Assembly: GCF_023094165.1 (NCBI RefSeq) | Contig: NZ_JALMDK010000029.1 | Coordinates: 1-40,663, forward strand | Reading direction: 5' to 3' | Length of the DNA stretch: 40,663 nucleotides | Source: Crossiella sp. S99.2 | GTDB taxonomy: Bacteria > Actinomycetota > Actinomycetes > Mycobacteriales > Pseudonocardiaceae | Part shown: piece by piece, positions 31,576-40,590 of the stretch | How the letters are laid out: every line of letters starts with the position of its first letter | Position numbering within the stretch: the first letter of the stretch is position 1 | Program-made: the position numbers and the translations under genes | Notes under the pieces: model-generated | Databases searched by the model: none | Told to the model about the DNA's origin: nothing | What the model saw: the letters and a program-made list of their open reading frames with translations, nothing else

Positions 31576-32292
31576 CGCGTCCTCACCAAACCAGGTACTG
31601 CGCACCTGAATCTCGAGTTGCGAATCATGCGGGTCCAGTACCGGGCGTCCGGGGGCTTGCTGGAACAGCTCGAGTGATTCATGGATCGCGGCTGCGGCCA
31701 CGGCGGTCCCTGCGCACAACAGCATGGCGGTTTCCGGTGTGTGTCCGGCTGCGAGGTATTCCAGTGTGCGGTGGGGATACAGGGGGAAAGTGATCACGCC
31801 GATGTCGTGCAAATCCGGCGGGAGGCGCGGATCGTAGCGGCGTGGTGCTTGCGGATCGTTGCGGTCGAGGCAGCCGATCAGCAAACTGCCTAGGTCCTTG
31901 GCGAAGAGCAGGTGATCGATCTGGAGGTTGGTTTCCGGGTGGAGCCACTGTCCGGTGAGGTACCAGTGGTCCACCAGGTCGTCCCATGCTGGATGCCACA
32001 TGTCGAACTGGGCTGCATCCAGAAGATCCGAATCCTCGGTTGGTCCGGCGGGCGGGACACCGACAGGACTGTCCACATCGGACTGCCAGACTCGGAGGGG
32101 GACGGCGTCTCCGAAGATCACGTCCACTGCGGCGATGTAGGCCGACAGGGGCCGACCACGCCAAGCGAAATCCTGCACGAGCCAGGTCTCGAGCTGTGCA
32201 CAGGCGTGCTCACGCCAGTGGGCAGGGTCGAACCGCGCTGGAAGGGCGGCTGGCCAGCGCCAAGTCTGTGGGGTCTTCACCGGACGTACCAC
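31546..32292 (-). CDS. Hypothetical protein, 248 aa
   Basis: A soluble protein rich in Trp, Asp and Pro, without a recognised domain. Visible segments include F-A-W-R-G-R-P-L-S-A-Y-I-A-A-V-D-V-I-F-G-D, then W-H-P-A-W-D-D-L-V-D-H-W-Y-L-T-G-Q-W and I-G-V-I-T-F-P-L-Y-P-H-R. The GTG at 32292 is the likely start; a second GTG lies four codons in. The consistent protein-like composition over 248 residues supports a real gene. Function unknown. Confidence 0.65.
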   Translation of the reverse strand: MVRPVKTPQTWRWPAALPARFDPAHWREHACAQLETWLVQDFAWRGRPLSAYIAAVDVIFGDAVPLRVWQSDVDSPVGVPPAGPTEDSDLLDAAQFDMWHPAWDDLVDHWYLTGQWLHPETNLQIDHLLFAKDLGSLLIGCLDRNDPQAPRRYDPRLPPDLHDIGVITFPLYPHRTLEYLAAGHTPETAMLLCAGTAVAAAAIHESLELFQQAPGRPVLDPHDSQLEIQVRSTWFGEDALRTDGYATA

Positions 32293-32675
32293 CCTCGCCT
32301 TCTGCTTCTTACGCTTCTAGGGTGTTGCTCGGTTTCCAGCCGGACCGGAGGGCGCCCGACGGCTCCTGATCGGCATTGTGGGGTCGGTGGCACGTGGGCC
32401 AGGGTGGACCCTGTATCTGGCTGCAGTTGGCCATTATGTCAGCCGTGGCGTGCCGTTCCTCTGGGTGTCGCTGAGGCGCCGAGGTGGTCATCGCCGCGTT
32501 GGGGGGCATCCTCTCTGGCATGGTGGCCAGGCTGGCAGTGCTGCTTCCGTGCGGCGGGTTCGGGCCAACTCGCCAGTGGCCAAGGCAGGCGAGGGCTCGG
32601 CGGGAATCAGTGCCGTCCTCGTGGCGTGGGCTTGTGGTCGGGGCACCGGATGGGTGTCATCAGTGTCACCGGGGG
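32293..32675. other. Intergenic, no supported gene
   Basis: A 383-bp space between two minus-strand genes. It probably contains the promoter of the 248-aa gene. I see no convincing ORF or strong repeat. Confidence 0.4.
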
Positions 32676-33026
32676 TTATCTCCGATGACGCCGGAGGTTG
32701 GGGGTCCGTGCCTGCCACTCGGCTTGCCGTTCGGCGTACCAGGAAGCCATCGCCGCGGTGGGGCGCACGTCGCATTCGGCGTGGCCGGGTTCGGTGTCAC
32801 GCCACGGGGAGATCCGTTGTACGCCCAGACCCGCCAGCGCGGCGTCACGCTGGTTCTCAGTCAGCGGCGGTGCCCCGTGTTCGCGCTGCTCGCCGTGGTC
32901 GAGGAAAACCTCCCCGTGGTCGGAGGTGGGGCTGATCTGGAACTGCTCGCAGAACTCGTCGTCCTCGAGCGGGCTGGGGTAGAGGAAAGCCCGCAACGGG
33001 GACGGTGCGGTGCTGTCGGTCTTCAG
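32676..33026 (-). CDS. Small hypothetical protein, possible CTG start (116 aa)
   Basis: A hydrophilic protein with F-L-Y-P-S-P-L-E-D-D-E-F-C and a C-terminal W-Y-A-E-R-Q-A-E-W-Q-A-R. The first conventional start is a TTG at 32996, without a clear ribosome binding site. In frame upstream a CTG at 33026 sits five bases after AAGGAG, so I give that longer version (10 residues more). CTG starts are rare, so the start is open. No family recognised. Confidence 0.5.
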   Translation of the reverse strand: MKTDSTAPSPLRAFLYPSPLEDDEFCEQFQISPTSDHGEVFLDHGEQREHGAPPLTENQRDAALAGLGVQRISPWRDTEPGHAECDVRPTAAMASWYAERQAEWQARTPNLRRHRR

Positions 33027-33140
33027 GTCGGCTCCTTCTGCTCGGGATCCTTCGGCTCGCCGGCACCCGGCGTTGAGGCAGGGTGACGGTGGCGTGAGCG
33101 AGCGCCTGATCGAGGACAGCGTGCTCGATCAGGCGGTAGT

Positions 33141-33685
33141 TCAGGACAGCTGTGCTGCGGTGTCAAACAGACAATCCCGCCGTTTTTCCCAGCGCACGAT
33201 ATAGCCCAGCGCCCCGAACAGCCCTGGAAAACAGCAGCACCGCCCACAACCAGGGTGGCAGGATGTCGGCCGCTCTGGCTCACAGCCCGGCCGTGGTGCC
33301 CCCAGTGGCGACCGGATACGCCCACCACGCCCGTCTCAGGCGGTGCCATGCCTGTTCGAGCTGTTCCCGTACCCATGCCCTGCGCTCCATCCAACCACTC
33401 GCGCCGTCGAGAGCGTCGGCGACTTGGCGAAATACCGGCGGCGGGCGGCCTTCCGGGTGATGAGCGTGATCTCCGCCCAGGCCACCGCGGTCGCAGCCGC
33501 GATCAGCAGCAGCCACAACCACCCGGGCGTCGTAGCCACCGCAACGTTGGGGGCAACCTCAGCGCGATGGCCACCACCAGCACCGCGAGGATGGACGAGA
33601 CGGCCTCACCCGGGTTGGAGCGGGCCCATTGCTGCAACCGTTCAGGTCGGCCTGGCCGCTCGCCTGCCCCGGCTGTGGTGGCCAT
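33141..33685 (-). pseudogene. Decayed small membrane protein gene(s)
   Basis: Membrane-like sequence is spread over several frames on the minus strand. It begins with A-V-S-S-I-L-A-V-L-V-V-A-I-A-L-R from an ATG at 33685, then W-L-W-L-L-L-I-A-A-A-T-A-V-A-W-A from 33539. W-M-E-R-R-A-W-V-R-E-Q-L-E-Q-A-W lies in a third reading, and the end reads G-L-F-G-A-L-G-Y-I-V-R-W-E-K-R-R before a stop at 33141. This reads as one or two membrane genes broken by several frameshifts. Overlapping tiny genes are the alternative. Confidence 0.4.
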
Positions 33686-33829
33686 CTTCTGTCCCTGCCC
33701 CGTCTCGGGAACGGGGATCAGCCAACCTCACCCGAACAGGTGAATGGTGCTCCGGCTGCCCCAGCGTGTCGATCCCGCCTCTTCCCAGGCAGGGAAGGTG
33801 GTGGTGGCCGAAGACGAGCTTGCAGTGAG

Positions 33830-34447
33830 TCCGGGCCCAGCAGCAACAACCACGAAAATGGTGACTGGTCGTGGACACCAGCCGCCAACAGTGAGTGGTC
33901 GGGCAGATCGCGCTCGCCGCCACTGGCGGTGGTGCTGCGCCTGCCGATCGAGGACCCGGACGAATCCGGGTACGAACACAACGTGCTGGTGGCCCTGGCC
34001 CCGGTCACCCTGCCCAGCGCCTCGTTTCGCCGGTCCATGGTGATCCAGCAGGTCTGGGAGACCTGCGAAATCCTGCTCCGTATGGTCGGGCCCGGCTTCT
34101 CCACGGCCGAGGCTGACGACTGGATCCAGCGTGAGCTGGCCACCCCGCACGCCGCCCGGCGCTCCGCGGCGGTGGTGTGGCCCGACCAGTGCGTGCTGCG
34201 CCGTTGGTCCGGTCTGCGGCTGGAGATCACTCATTCTGGAAGCGGCGCGGGGTGGGTACCGTGGGCAATGGTGCCCGCGGTGGCGGGCTCAGTGGCCCGC
34301 CCCGCTCACTCCCGCGATGCTCCGCTGCCGACGATGGTGACCTGCGGGCCTTCGGTGACATCCACGCCTCCGCCATCCTCGCGGTCGCCAGCACCTGGGG
34401 CGCGCCCCTCTGCCCTGTACGCCAGGCTCTCCACCAGCAGTGTCTGA
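33830..34447 (+). pseudogene. Frameshifted paralogue fragment of the 36815 gene
   Basis: The reading V-L-R-L-P-I-E-D-P, L-V-A-L-A-P, W-E-T-C-E-I-L-L-R, A-D-D-W-I and W-P-D-Q-C-V aligns segment by segment with V-R-L-P-L-E-R-P, W-Q-T-C-D-I-L-L-R, A-D-D-W-L and W-P-D-R-C-V of the 36815 product. Near 34315 the match changes frame (A-S-A-I-L-A-V-A-S-T-W-G-A-P against V-S-T-L-A-I-S-T-D-W-G-A-P). The N-terminal ~120 residues of the intact gene have no counterpart. It is therefore a truncated, frameshifted duplicate; bounds are approximate. Confidence 0.65.
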
Positions 34448-34562
34448 GGGCAGGCCCCGGACGACGCCGGCACACACCCGATCGCGGGCGCCCCACCCTG
34501 GTCAGGATTCACCGCACCAGGCTGAACCGGTGGGCCGGTGGTCGTAGTGCTGGCAGAGCTGG

Positions 34563-36380
34563 TCAGCGCTTCCCTTTGCCGCTCTTCCCTCGCCGCCGCT
34601 GGGCGAGGCGGCGTTGGGCCGCCTGGCGGGCCGCTTTCTCCGCGGGGGTGCTGCCGCGTCGTGAGCGCGGGGCTTTCACGGTCAGGTACGCCTCGTGGAA
34701 TTCCCACATCCGCTGGATCTGATGCCGGGCATGCTGGTCGCCGTGGTGATGGTCGTGTGCGGCGAGCAGCAGAAGGTCCAGGAACTGCGGGGTGTCGTTG
34801 CTGCCCTGGGTTCGTTTCGTGCTCTCCCGGAAGGTGGCGAGCATCTGCCGCATCGTGGCCGACCTTCCGGACTGCTGGGCCTCCAGCAGCTGGTCTACAA
34901 CTGCGGCCGCAGGGCTCTCGGGCGATTCGCTTGCGGTGGCGGACTCGGCCAGGGCTGCAACCAGGTGCTTGCCGAGCATCTCCTCCAGTACCAGCCGGGC
35001 GTTCTCTGTCTCCTTGGTGGACAGCGTCTCGATCGTCGTGGTCCGGTCTGGGGTGGACAGGTAGGTCATGACGCCGGTGAGTTGTTCGCGAATCGCGGGC
35101 GGGTTGATCTGCGGTTGGAGGGCGAACCAGCTGGCGTAGGCAGTCATGAGGTAGAGATCGGTCTCGAAGTTCTCGCTGAGTCCTGGTTCCAGAACAGTCG
35201 CCCCGGCCTCAGTGAAAGCCAGCAGCGTGGGGAAGTAGGCCGTCCAGACAGTGGTCTGCTGGTTTGCGGGGATCACCCGTTTGATGATCTGTTCCATGTG
35301 CGGGATGACCTTGTCTGAGCGCACGGTGGTCATCGTCTTGAGGTGGGAACTCCAGCTCAGTGCCTGGGTACTGACGGCGTGGGTGGCACACCGGTAGCCC
35401 AGCGGCCCGTAGGTGGCGAGGTCGGCCATGGCCTGGCGCACCTGCGGCCCTGCGGAGAGCAGGAATCCTTCCAGCAGCCGCAGCGCCAGCACGACCACCG
35501 CGTCCTGGTCGGCGGCGGTCAGCGGCCGGGCGTCGGCCGGCACGGCGTGGTGCCAGTCCAGCGGGCCCTCGGGGGCCGGGACGACGCCGAAGGCCACGCG
35601 CTGGGTCTCCAGCCGCAGTGCGGAGGCTTGTTCGGCGGTGGGTCGGGCGCTGTCGTGTTCCAGCAGCCACCGGCGGGCCACCGCGAGCAGTTCGGCGTGG
35701 CGCGTGCTGCGGTCCTTCTCGGCGGCGGGGATCTCGAAGATGTCCTCGCCGCCGAAGATGTCGAGGAGCAGCTGGATTGCCTCGGCGTCGGCGACTTCCA
35801 GGACGGTTTCCCGGGCGGGGGCGCCGGTCATGTGGGCGCTGGCCTCCCGGATTCCGCGCAGTACCTGCTCACGGATCGCGGCCGGTTGGTTGTTGGAGGT
35901 CTGCGGCTGCCGCGCGACCCAGACGGTCGCGGCCAGGGCGGCGTAGAAGGTGGAGGCGTTGCCGACCTGGCTTCGCCAGGGGTGTGGTCGCACAGTGGGG
36001 TTGTCGGTGGTGGCGTAGTCCTGCTCGATCTGGGCCTGATGCTGGCGGAACTCGGCGATTCGGTCACCGACTGCGGGCAGCAGCTCCCAGGGGGTCAACT
36101 CCTCGGCGGTCTCGCGGTAGGCCAGTGCGACAGGCACGTTCTCCAGGATCAACCCGCCGTGGAGTGCCGCCATGGCGAAATCGCTTTGCCAGGCCAGGAG
36201 ATCGTCCACCACGGCCAGCCAGCGGACAGCGGGCTTCTGCCCGCCCAGGGTAACGTTGCTGATCTCCTCGGCTAGGGCGTGGACGTCCTCGATCTTCTCG
36301 TCCAGGCCTGCTAGCAGGGCTTTCCTGCCCCAGATCCGCAGTTGCCAGACCAGCCGCTCACGCTCGGCCACATCGCTCAC
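34563..36380 (-). CDS. Large hypothetical protein (605 aa)
   Basis: An unrecognised helical protein with a very basic C-terminus (R-R-L-A-Q-R-R-R-G-K-S-G-K-G-K-R), suggesting nucleic-acid or ribosome contact. An N-terminal segment reads V-S-D-V-A-E-R-E-R-L-V-W-Q-L. I place the start at the GTG at 36380, where protein-like sequence begins. The longer frame to 36761 adds Pro/Arg-rich sequence that is probably out of frame with a small upstream gene. A histidine-rich stretch (A-H-D-H-H-H-G-D-Q-H) near the end could bind metal. Function unknown. Confidence 0.7.
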   Translation of the reverse strand: MSDVAERERLVWQLRIWGRKALLAGLDEKIEDVHALAEEISNVTLGGQKPAVRWLAVVDDLLAWQSDFAMAALHGGLILENVPVALAYRETAEELTPWELLPAVGDRIAEFRQHQAQIEQDYATTDNPTVRPHPWRSQVGNASTFYAALAATVWVARQPQTSNNQPAAIREQVLRGIREASAHMTGAPARETVLEVADAEAIQLLLDIFGGEDIFEIPAAEKDRSTRHAELLAVARRWLLEHDSARPTAEQASALRLETQRVAFGVVPAPEGPLDWHHAVPADARPLTAADQDAVVVLALRLLEGFLLSAGPQVRQAMADLATYGPLGYRCATHAVSTQALSWSSHLKTMTTVRSDKVIPHMEQIIKRVIPANQQTTVWTAYFPTLLAFTEAGATVLEPGLSENFETDLYLMTAYASWFALQPQINPPAIREQLTGVMTYLSTPDRTTTIETLSTKETENARLVLEEMLGKHLVAALAESATASESPESPAAAVVDQLLEAQQSGRSATMRQMLATFRESTKRTQGSNDTPQFLDLLLLAAHDHHHGDQHARHQIQRMWEFHEAYLTVKAPRSRRGSTPAEKAARQAAQRRLAQRRRGKSGKGKR

Positions 36381-36681
36381 CGTGCCAGCATCCCAGCATG
36401 AGCAGCGAGCCTGCGCCAACCCCCGGTCTCGGCGTGGCGGTGGGGAACCCGCTGGATACCGCGGCGGAGTCGTAGTCCAGGACCACGGGCTGGTGGCCGG
36501 AGGCTGACCGGGCCAGTTCGGTGGCCACCGTGGTGTAGCTGCGGACCGCCAAGTGGATCCGTGATCCACCCCGACGGCGGCTGGGTGAGCCGCTTCGTCG
36601 CGCTGTTGACGGCTTGGGTCCTGGGCGCGGTGGTGCTGGTCGACCAGGGTCTGCGCCCGGCGCCGCGACGCCTGAAACCAC
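36358..36681 (-). CDS. Possible small gene overlapping the 605-aa gene start
   Basis: The second half of this reading is protein-like (S-R-I-H-L-A-V-R-S-Y-T-T-V-A-T-E-L, V-V-L-D-Y-D-S-A-A-V). It ends 23 bp inside the 605-aa gene, as in a coupled operon. The true start is unclear, and the first ~35 residues look non-coding. No family recognised. Confidence 0.3.
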   Translation of the reverse strand: MVSGVAAPGADPGRPAPPRPGPKPSTARRSGSPSRRRGGSRIHLAVRSYTTVATELARSASGHQPVVLDYDSAAVSSGFPTATPRPGVGAGSLLMLGCWHGERCGRA

Positions 36682-36814
36682 GGCCCCACGCAGAGGGTCG
36701 GGAGCAGGCCCCGTGCAGCAGGTCGTGATATTCCGGACCCCGGCGGAGCTGACTCTGTCACCAGGGCGGTGATCGCCGTGGTCGAGGAGCAGCCTGCGGG
36801 ATACGGTCGGCGCC

Positions 36815-37747
36815 GTGGACTCCGAGCATCAGCTGGCGACGGTGATTGGCCAGCTCGTCCTCGCCGTCGGCCAGCATCAGCTTCTGCCCGGTGCGCGCGC
36901 GGTCGACTACACCGTCACCGAGCAGGGCGCGGTCGTCCTGAACTGGGTAGCTGGTCCCTACGCCGGCGAGGTCGCCACCGGCCTGGCCGCCGCCCCCGGC
37001 CCGCCGGAGGTCGCGATGGTGGCGCCCAGCCACCCCGGCAACAACGCTGTGCGGGCGGACCTGCTCATCCGCGGGGTTGCGGTGGTGCTGATCGCCTACG
37101 AGCCGATCGGACGGGACGCCGCCGCCCGAGCGGTGCAGCCCTCGCCGCGGCGGCTGCCTGTGTGGCGCTGGCCCACACCACTGGAGGACGACGGCATCGC
37201 CCGGGACACGGTGCTCTGGACCCGGGATGCCACCGGCGATGACCTGGCCGTCGGTGTGCGGTTGCCCCTGGAACGCCCGGAGGGCTGGCTGGAGCCGAGC
37301 ATTCTGGTGGCCCTACCCAAAGAAGACCTGCCACCAGCATGGGCCTACCGCGAACGCCGGATCCACACCGCGTGGCAGACCTGCGACATCCTGCTGCGTC
37401 AGAGCGGCCCCGAACTGTCGGTAGCCGCGGCTGATGACTGGCTGACCGCCCAGTTCGAGGATTCGCGAGCCTTCCGGTCCTGGGTCGCGGTCACCTGGCC
37501 CGACCGGTGCGTGATCCGCCTGGCTGCCGGGTTGCGCATGGAGATCGTCTGCGACGGGCCCTTCCACGGGTCGGTGCCGTGGTCGCTTGTGCCCGCGGTC
37601 CTGTATTCGGCGATCGACCGCTCGGCGCAGCGGCGACCGCCGGCCTCGGTGCGGATCCGCCAGCTCGGCCGGAAGGTGGTCTCGACCCTGGCCATCAGCA
37701 CCGACTGGGGCGCGCCCTCCTCCCGGAACGCCCAGAACCCCATCTGA
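36815..37747 (+). CDS. Hypothetical protein (310 aa), intact member of a duplicated pair
   Basis: A soluble protein without a recognised family, starting at a GTG (M-D-S-E-H-Q-L-A-T-V-I-G-Q-L-V). It appears to have two parts. Residues ~1-115 are a compact alpha/beta-like segment. Residues ~120-300 contain V-R-L-P-L-E-R-P, W-Q-T-C-D-I-L-L-R, A-D-D-W-L-T-A-Q-F and W-P-D-R-C-V, and this part is shared with the broken copy at 33830-34447. Conservation between copies supports it as a real gene. It is divergent from the 36358/34563 genes, so the region 36682-36814 may hold a shared promoter. Confidence 0.75.
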   Translation: MDSEHQLATVIGQLVLAVGQHQLLPGARAVDYTVTEQGAVVLNWVAGPYAGEVATGLAAAPGPPEVAMVAPSHPGNNAVRADLLIRGVAVVLIAYEPIGRDAAARAVQPSPRRLPVWRWPTPLEDDGIARDTVLWTRDATGDDLAVGVRLPLERPEGWLEPSILVALPKEDLPPAWAYRERRIHTAWQTCDILLRQSGPELSVAAADDWLTAQFEDSRAFRSWVAVTWPDRCVIRLAAGLRMEIVCDGPFHGSVPWSLVPAVLYSAIDRSAQRRPPASVRIRQLGRKVVSTLAISTDWGAPSSRNAQNPI

Positions 37748-37873
37748 TCGCTGTAGAAGCCCCCGCGGGCTGGGCCTGAGGCCTGCGGCGCGGAGTGCAG
37801 TCAGCCCGGCAGGGGCTGTGACTCTGGTGTCGCGGGCTGGTCCAGCCTTGGCCGGAGACTGGGGTGAGTTGAG

Positions 37874-38332
37874 TCAGCCAGTCACCGATTCACCACTGCG
37901 GTGGCCGCGCACGATCTCACCGACCACCAGCGCCATGTGCACGATGTTGCCCAACGCCATCGCATGCTGCTGGTCATCGAGTGTGGCCATCTGTCGTACG
38001 AGGTCGGCTACCGTGGTGTAGTCGCCCTTGGTGGCGTGGTCCAGCGCGGCGTTGACCAGGTCTAGCGGCAGATTCTGTGCCACAGGGCCGGAAGGTGCGT
38101 CGGGAGTGCGTCTGGTGGCGACTTCGTCGCCGTAGACGGCGAGGAAGGTGCTGATCGTGTTGATGGTGTGCTCGATCAGCGCCACCCAGAACGCCTCGAT
38201 CTGTTCAGGCGCAACGTGTTCGCGGATCGCCAGCAACGCCGCAGTCGTCCGGTCCTGCTCCCTGGGTGCGCGCAATCCGGCCGAGACCACTTCTCGCGCC
38301 ACGGACAACAGCTGCTCTCGATCTCCCGGCAT
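37874..38332 (-). CDS. Hypothetical protein (152 aa)
   Basis: A helical acidic protein (starting M-P-G-D-R-E-Q-L-L-S-V-A-R-E-V-V) with W-V-A-L-I-E-H-T-I-N-T-I-S-T-F-L and A-L-G-N-I-V-H-M-A-L-V-V-G-E-I-V segments. No family recognised. The ATG at 38332 is preceded, after two bases, by nine consecutive G residues that must serve as ribosome binding site. Slippage in that tract could vary the spacing and hence expression. Confidence 0.65.
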   Translation of the reverse strand: MPGDREQLLSVAREVVSAGLRAPREQDRTTAALLAIREHVAPEQIEAFWVALIEHTINTISTFLAVYGDEVATRRTPDAPSGPVAQNLPLDLVNAALDHATKGDYTTVADLVRQMATLDDQQHAMALGNIVHMALVVGEIVRGHRSGESVTG

Positions 38333-38334
38333 AA

Positions 38335-38343
38335 CCCCCCCCC
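38335..38343. repeat. Nine-base C/G homopolymer at a ribosome binding site
   Basis: Nine C on the plus strand (nine G in the mRNA) end two bases before the ATG of the 152-aa gene. No other homopolymer of this length was noticed in the window. Confidence 0.8.
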
Positions 38344-38386
38344 GGCGTGTGTCGATCTGCTTCAGACTTGACCGTACAACAGGCCG

Positions 38387-38602
38387 TCATTCGACCGTGG
38401 CGGATTGCTTACGTGGCCGTGACAGCTCCAGGTGCTCCGATCTGATCCACTGGGTCAAGGAATTGTGCTGGCCTGGGTAGGTAGGGGGAATCGAGCGGGT
38501 GGCTGCTGTCCACGGAAGATGCTGTTCAGTCCAGTCTGTGGCACGGAGATCGTCCGCCGCAGGCGTCGGGAGTGCACGGTGTCCGTTGTGGACAACGGTC
38601 AT
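38387..38602 (-). CDS. Doubtful small ORF (71 aa)
   Basis: A 71-residue reading with some protein-like sequence (Q-H-N-S-L-T-Q-W-I-R-S-E-H-L-E-L) upstream of the 152-aa gene. There is no clear ribosome binding site, and composition does not decide. The remaining sequence up to 38967 holds the promoter region of the 540-aa gene and nothing else I can support. Confidence 0.25.
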   Translation of the reverse strand: MTVVHNGHRALPTPAADDLRATDWTEQHLPWTAATRSIPPTYPGQHNSLTQWIRSEHLELSRPRKQSATVE

Positions 38603-38967
38603 GGGCTGCCGTTGAGTCGCGTCGCCGTGCTGAGCACCAGGGGTGCGATCGCACCCGGGACAGGAACCCGACTCCTGTAGACCGCCATACAGCCGGACTG
38701 GTCGTGGTGGACGCTGGCGATGTGGTGCTGGTCCACATGTGCGAGGAGGCTGTGGTGGGCCGGCGGTCGGGCAGTGTGCGGACTGTCGGGAGCCTGGGCT
38801 GCTCTCTGGATTGTCGGTGGGCAGCCTTAGAATCGTCCTGAGCCCGGCCTGCTGCGCCGTGCTGGTTGGTTCCCTGCCGTCGTGGGGTTGAGCAGCAACT
38901 CAACCAGCCTGCCCAGGTGCTGCCGCACGCGCCGCCGGCACCAGGCTCACTCGCGATGGAGAACCCC

Positions 38968-40590
38968 ATGCTCACCCCCCACAACCCTGACGATGCGCCG
39001 ACCTGGACCATCAGCGGCGGCAGCGGGTACGGACACCGCGCCTACACCCCGGGCAAGACCCTGCGCGAGTCGTGGTGGAACACCGAAGGCCCGGCTGCTG
39101 ACCAAGTGCCCGGCGGTCGTGCCGACCGTGGCCTGCTCCCCTACCGGGTCAGCGGGATCGTCACCGTCGTCACCGCCGAATCCACCTACGTTGAGAACGA
39201 GGGAATGAGTGTCGGAGTCGGCGAGCAGCAGGGCCACCTGCATTCCGCGCAGGTCCGCGCGGCCACCCCGGCCGAAGCCGCCGAGGTGCTGGCCGCTGAA
39301 GCGACCAGGCGGGTCCGCACCGGGATCGCAGAGCGAGTCCGGTCCCTGCTGGGAGCAGGACTGCACAGCGCCAACCTGCCCACGCTGGCCGACACCGAGG
39401 ACGGCCTGCGGCAGACCGCCGCCGAACACCAGGCCATGATCGAACTGCCGCAGGTCCCGCTCGGCCCTGTGGACCGAGCCACACGCCACCCCGCTGACCT
39501 CTACCTGGACAGTGCCGCCGGGGTGCTCTGGCTGCACGAGTACACCGCTCTGTGGGGGTGGCGCACCCGCCGGCTCCCGCTCACTCCCGAGCGCCAGGCT
39601 CTGGTGGCCGCGTTGCATGCCGCCTACAACAACATCGGCGATTGGGAGCGCACCGGAGTCCCCGCGGAGGCCGCCGCTGTGCTCCTGGCCGCGGGGCGGA
39701 TCCCGCATGAACTTGTTGATCCCGCAGTGGCGGTCTCTATCAGCTCTGTTGAGGACGCCCACGCCTACCTCAGCCGTACCACCCGGCAGTGGGAGCAGGC
39801 ACTGTGGCGGCGACACGACGACGGGCGCCGGTGGCCCGCTGCCGACGCGGCACGCCTGGCCGAGGCCGGAATCTCCTACTCCCACGCCCAGATCCACCAT
39901 CGCCATGGGCTCACCAGCGTCGAGGACATCCTCGCCGCCCGCCCACCGCAGCTGCCCCAGCAGCCCGGCCGGTTCATCCTCGGCGGCAACAACGGCTCGC
40001 ATCAGGCGACCATCTGCAACAACCCCGCCGACGCCGAGCAGATCTTCGGCAACAATCCGACTGGCTGGACAGAATGGCAGCACACCCCTGGTGTGCGCGT
40101 CGAGCATGTGTTTCCCGGTGGAGGCTTCGGGGAGCAGCACCGCTTCCAGTTGTGGAGCGATGGCGTGCTGACCTACGGACTCTGGTACGAACCCCCCGGA
40201 TCGCGGCGGGAGCGGCCAGTCTCGCTCAGCGCCGCCGCGGAGCAACTGATCGGGCTCTTGGTCAACGGGGGTTCGCCACTGCTGGAAGACCCGGCCAGCT
40301 GGCGGCCGCTGCTGGGTGTCACCGCGACCACCGTGGTCGAGTTGGACAGGCACGAAACTGAGGACGTGCGCGACTACTTCGCGACTGGGCTTGACCGGAC
40401 CGGGGGCATCATCGAACTGATCCGTCTGGACAGCACCCTGCCTGACGGCACCACCCACACGCTCTATCAGGTCGTCCGCGGGCAGTGGAGTATCCGCGAC
40501 GGCGAGGGCGATAGCCGGGCAACCCACTGGTTCAGCACCGAGGAACAGGAAGCCCGCCGCTACTACCGTGAACACCGCGCCGCCCTCTAG
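38968..40590 (+). CDS. Large hypothetical protein (540 aa)
   Basis: A soluble, hydrophilic protein that I do not recognise. The ATG at 38968 follows GGAGAA at good spacing and is preferred to the ATG at 38956. Segments include Y-R-V-S-G-I-V-T-V-V-T-A-E-S-T-Y, L-Y-L-D-S-A-A-G-V-L-W-L-H-E, W-R-T-R-R-L-P-L-T-P-E-R and a C-terminal L-Y-Q-V-V-R-G-Q-W-S. The mix of strands and Trp resembles binding modules rather than an enzyme, but that is impression only. The opposite strand is also open for most of the gene, which is a by-product of codon bias. Confidence 0.7.
   Translation: MLTPHNPDDAPTWTISGGSGYGHRAYTPGKTLRESWWNTEGPAADQVPGGRADRGLLPYRVSGIVTVVTAESTYVENEGMSVGVGEQQGHLHSAQVRAATPAEAAEVLAAEATRRVRTGIAERVRSLLGAGLHSANLPTLADTEDGLRQTAAEHQAMIELPQVPLGPVDRATRHPADLYLDSAAGVLWLHEYTALWGWRTRRLPLTPERQALVAALHAAYNNIGDWERTGVPAEAAAVLLAAGRIPHELVDPAVAVSISSVEDAHAYLSRTTRQWEQALWRRHDDGRRWPAADAARLAEAGISYSHAQIHHRHGLTSVEDILAARPPQLPQQPGRFILGGNNGSHQATICNNPADAEQIFGNNPTGWTEWQHTPGVRVEHVFPGGGFGEQHRFQLWSDGVLTYGLWYEPPGSRRERPVSLSAAAEQLIGLLVNGGSPLLEDPASWRPLLGVTATTVVELDRHETEDVRDYFATGLDRTGGIIELIRLDSTLPDGTTHTLYQVVRGQWSIRDGEGDSRATHWFSTEEQEARRYYREHRAAL

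Noticed and set aside
38947..40575. 542-aa minus-strand open frame
   Set aside because: It is antisense to the 540-aa gene, has Gly/Arg/Val-rich composition and lacks a credible ribosome binding site.
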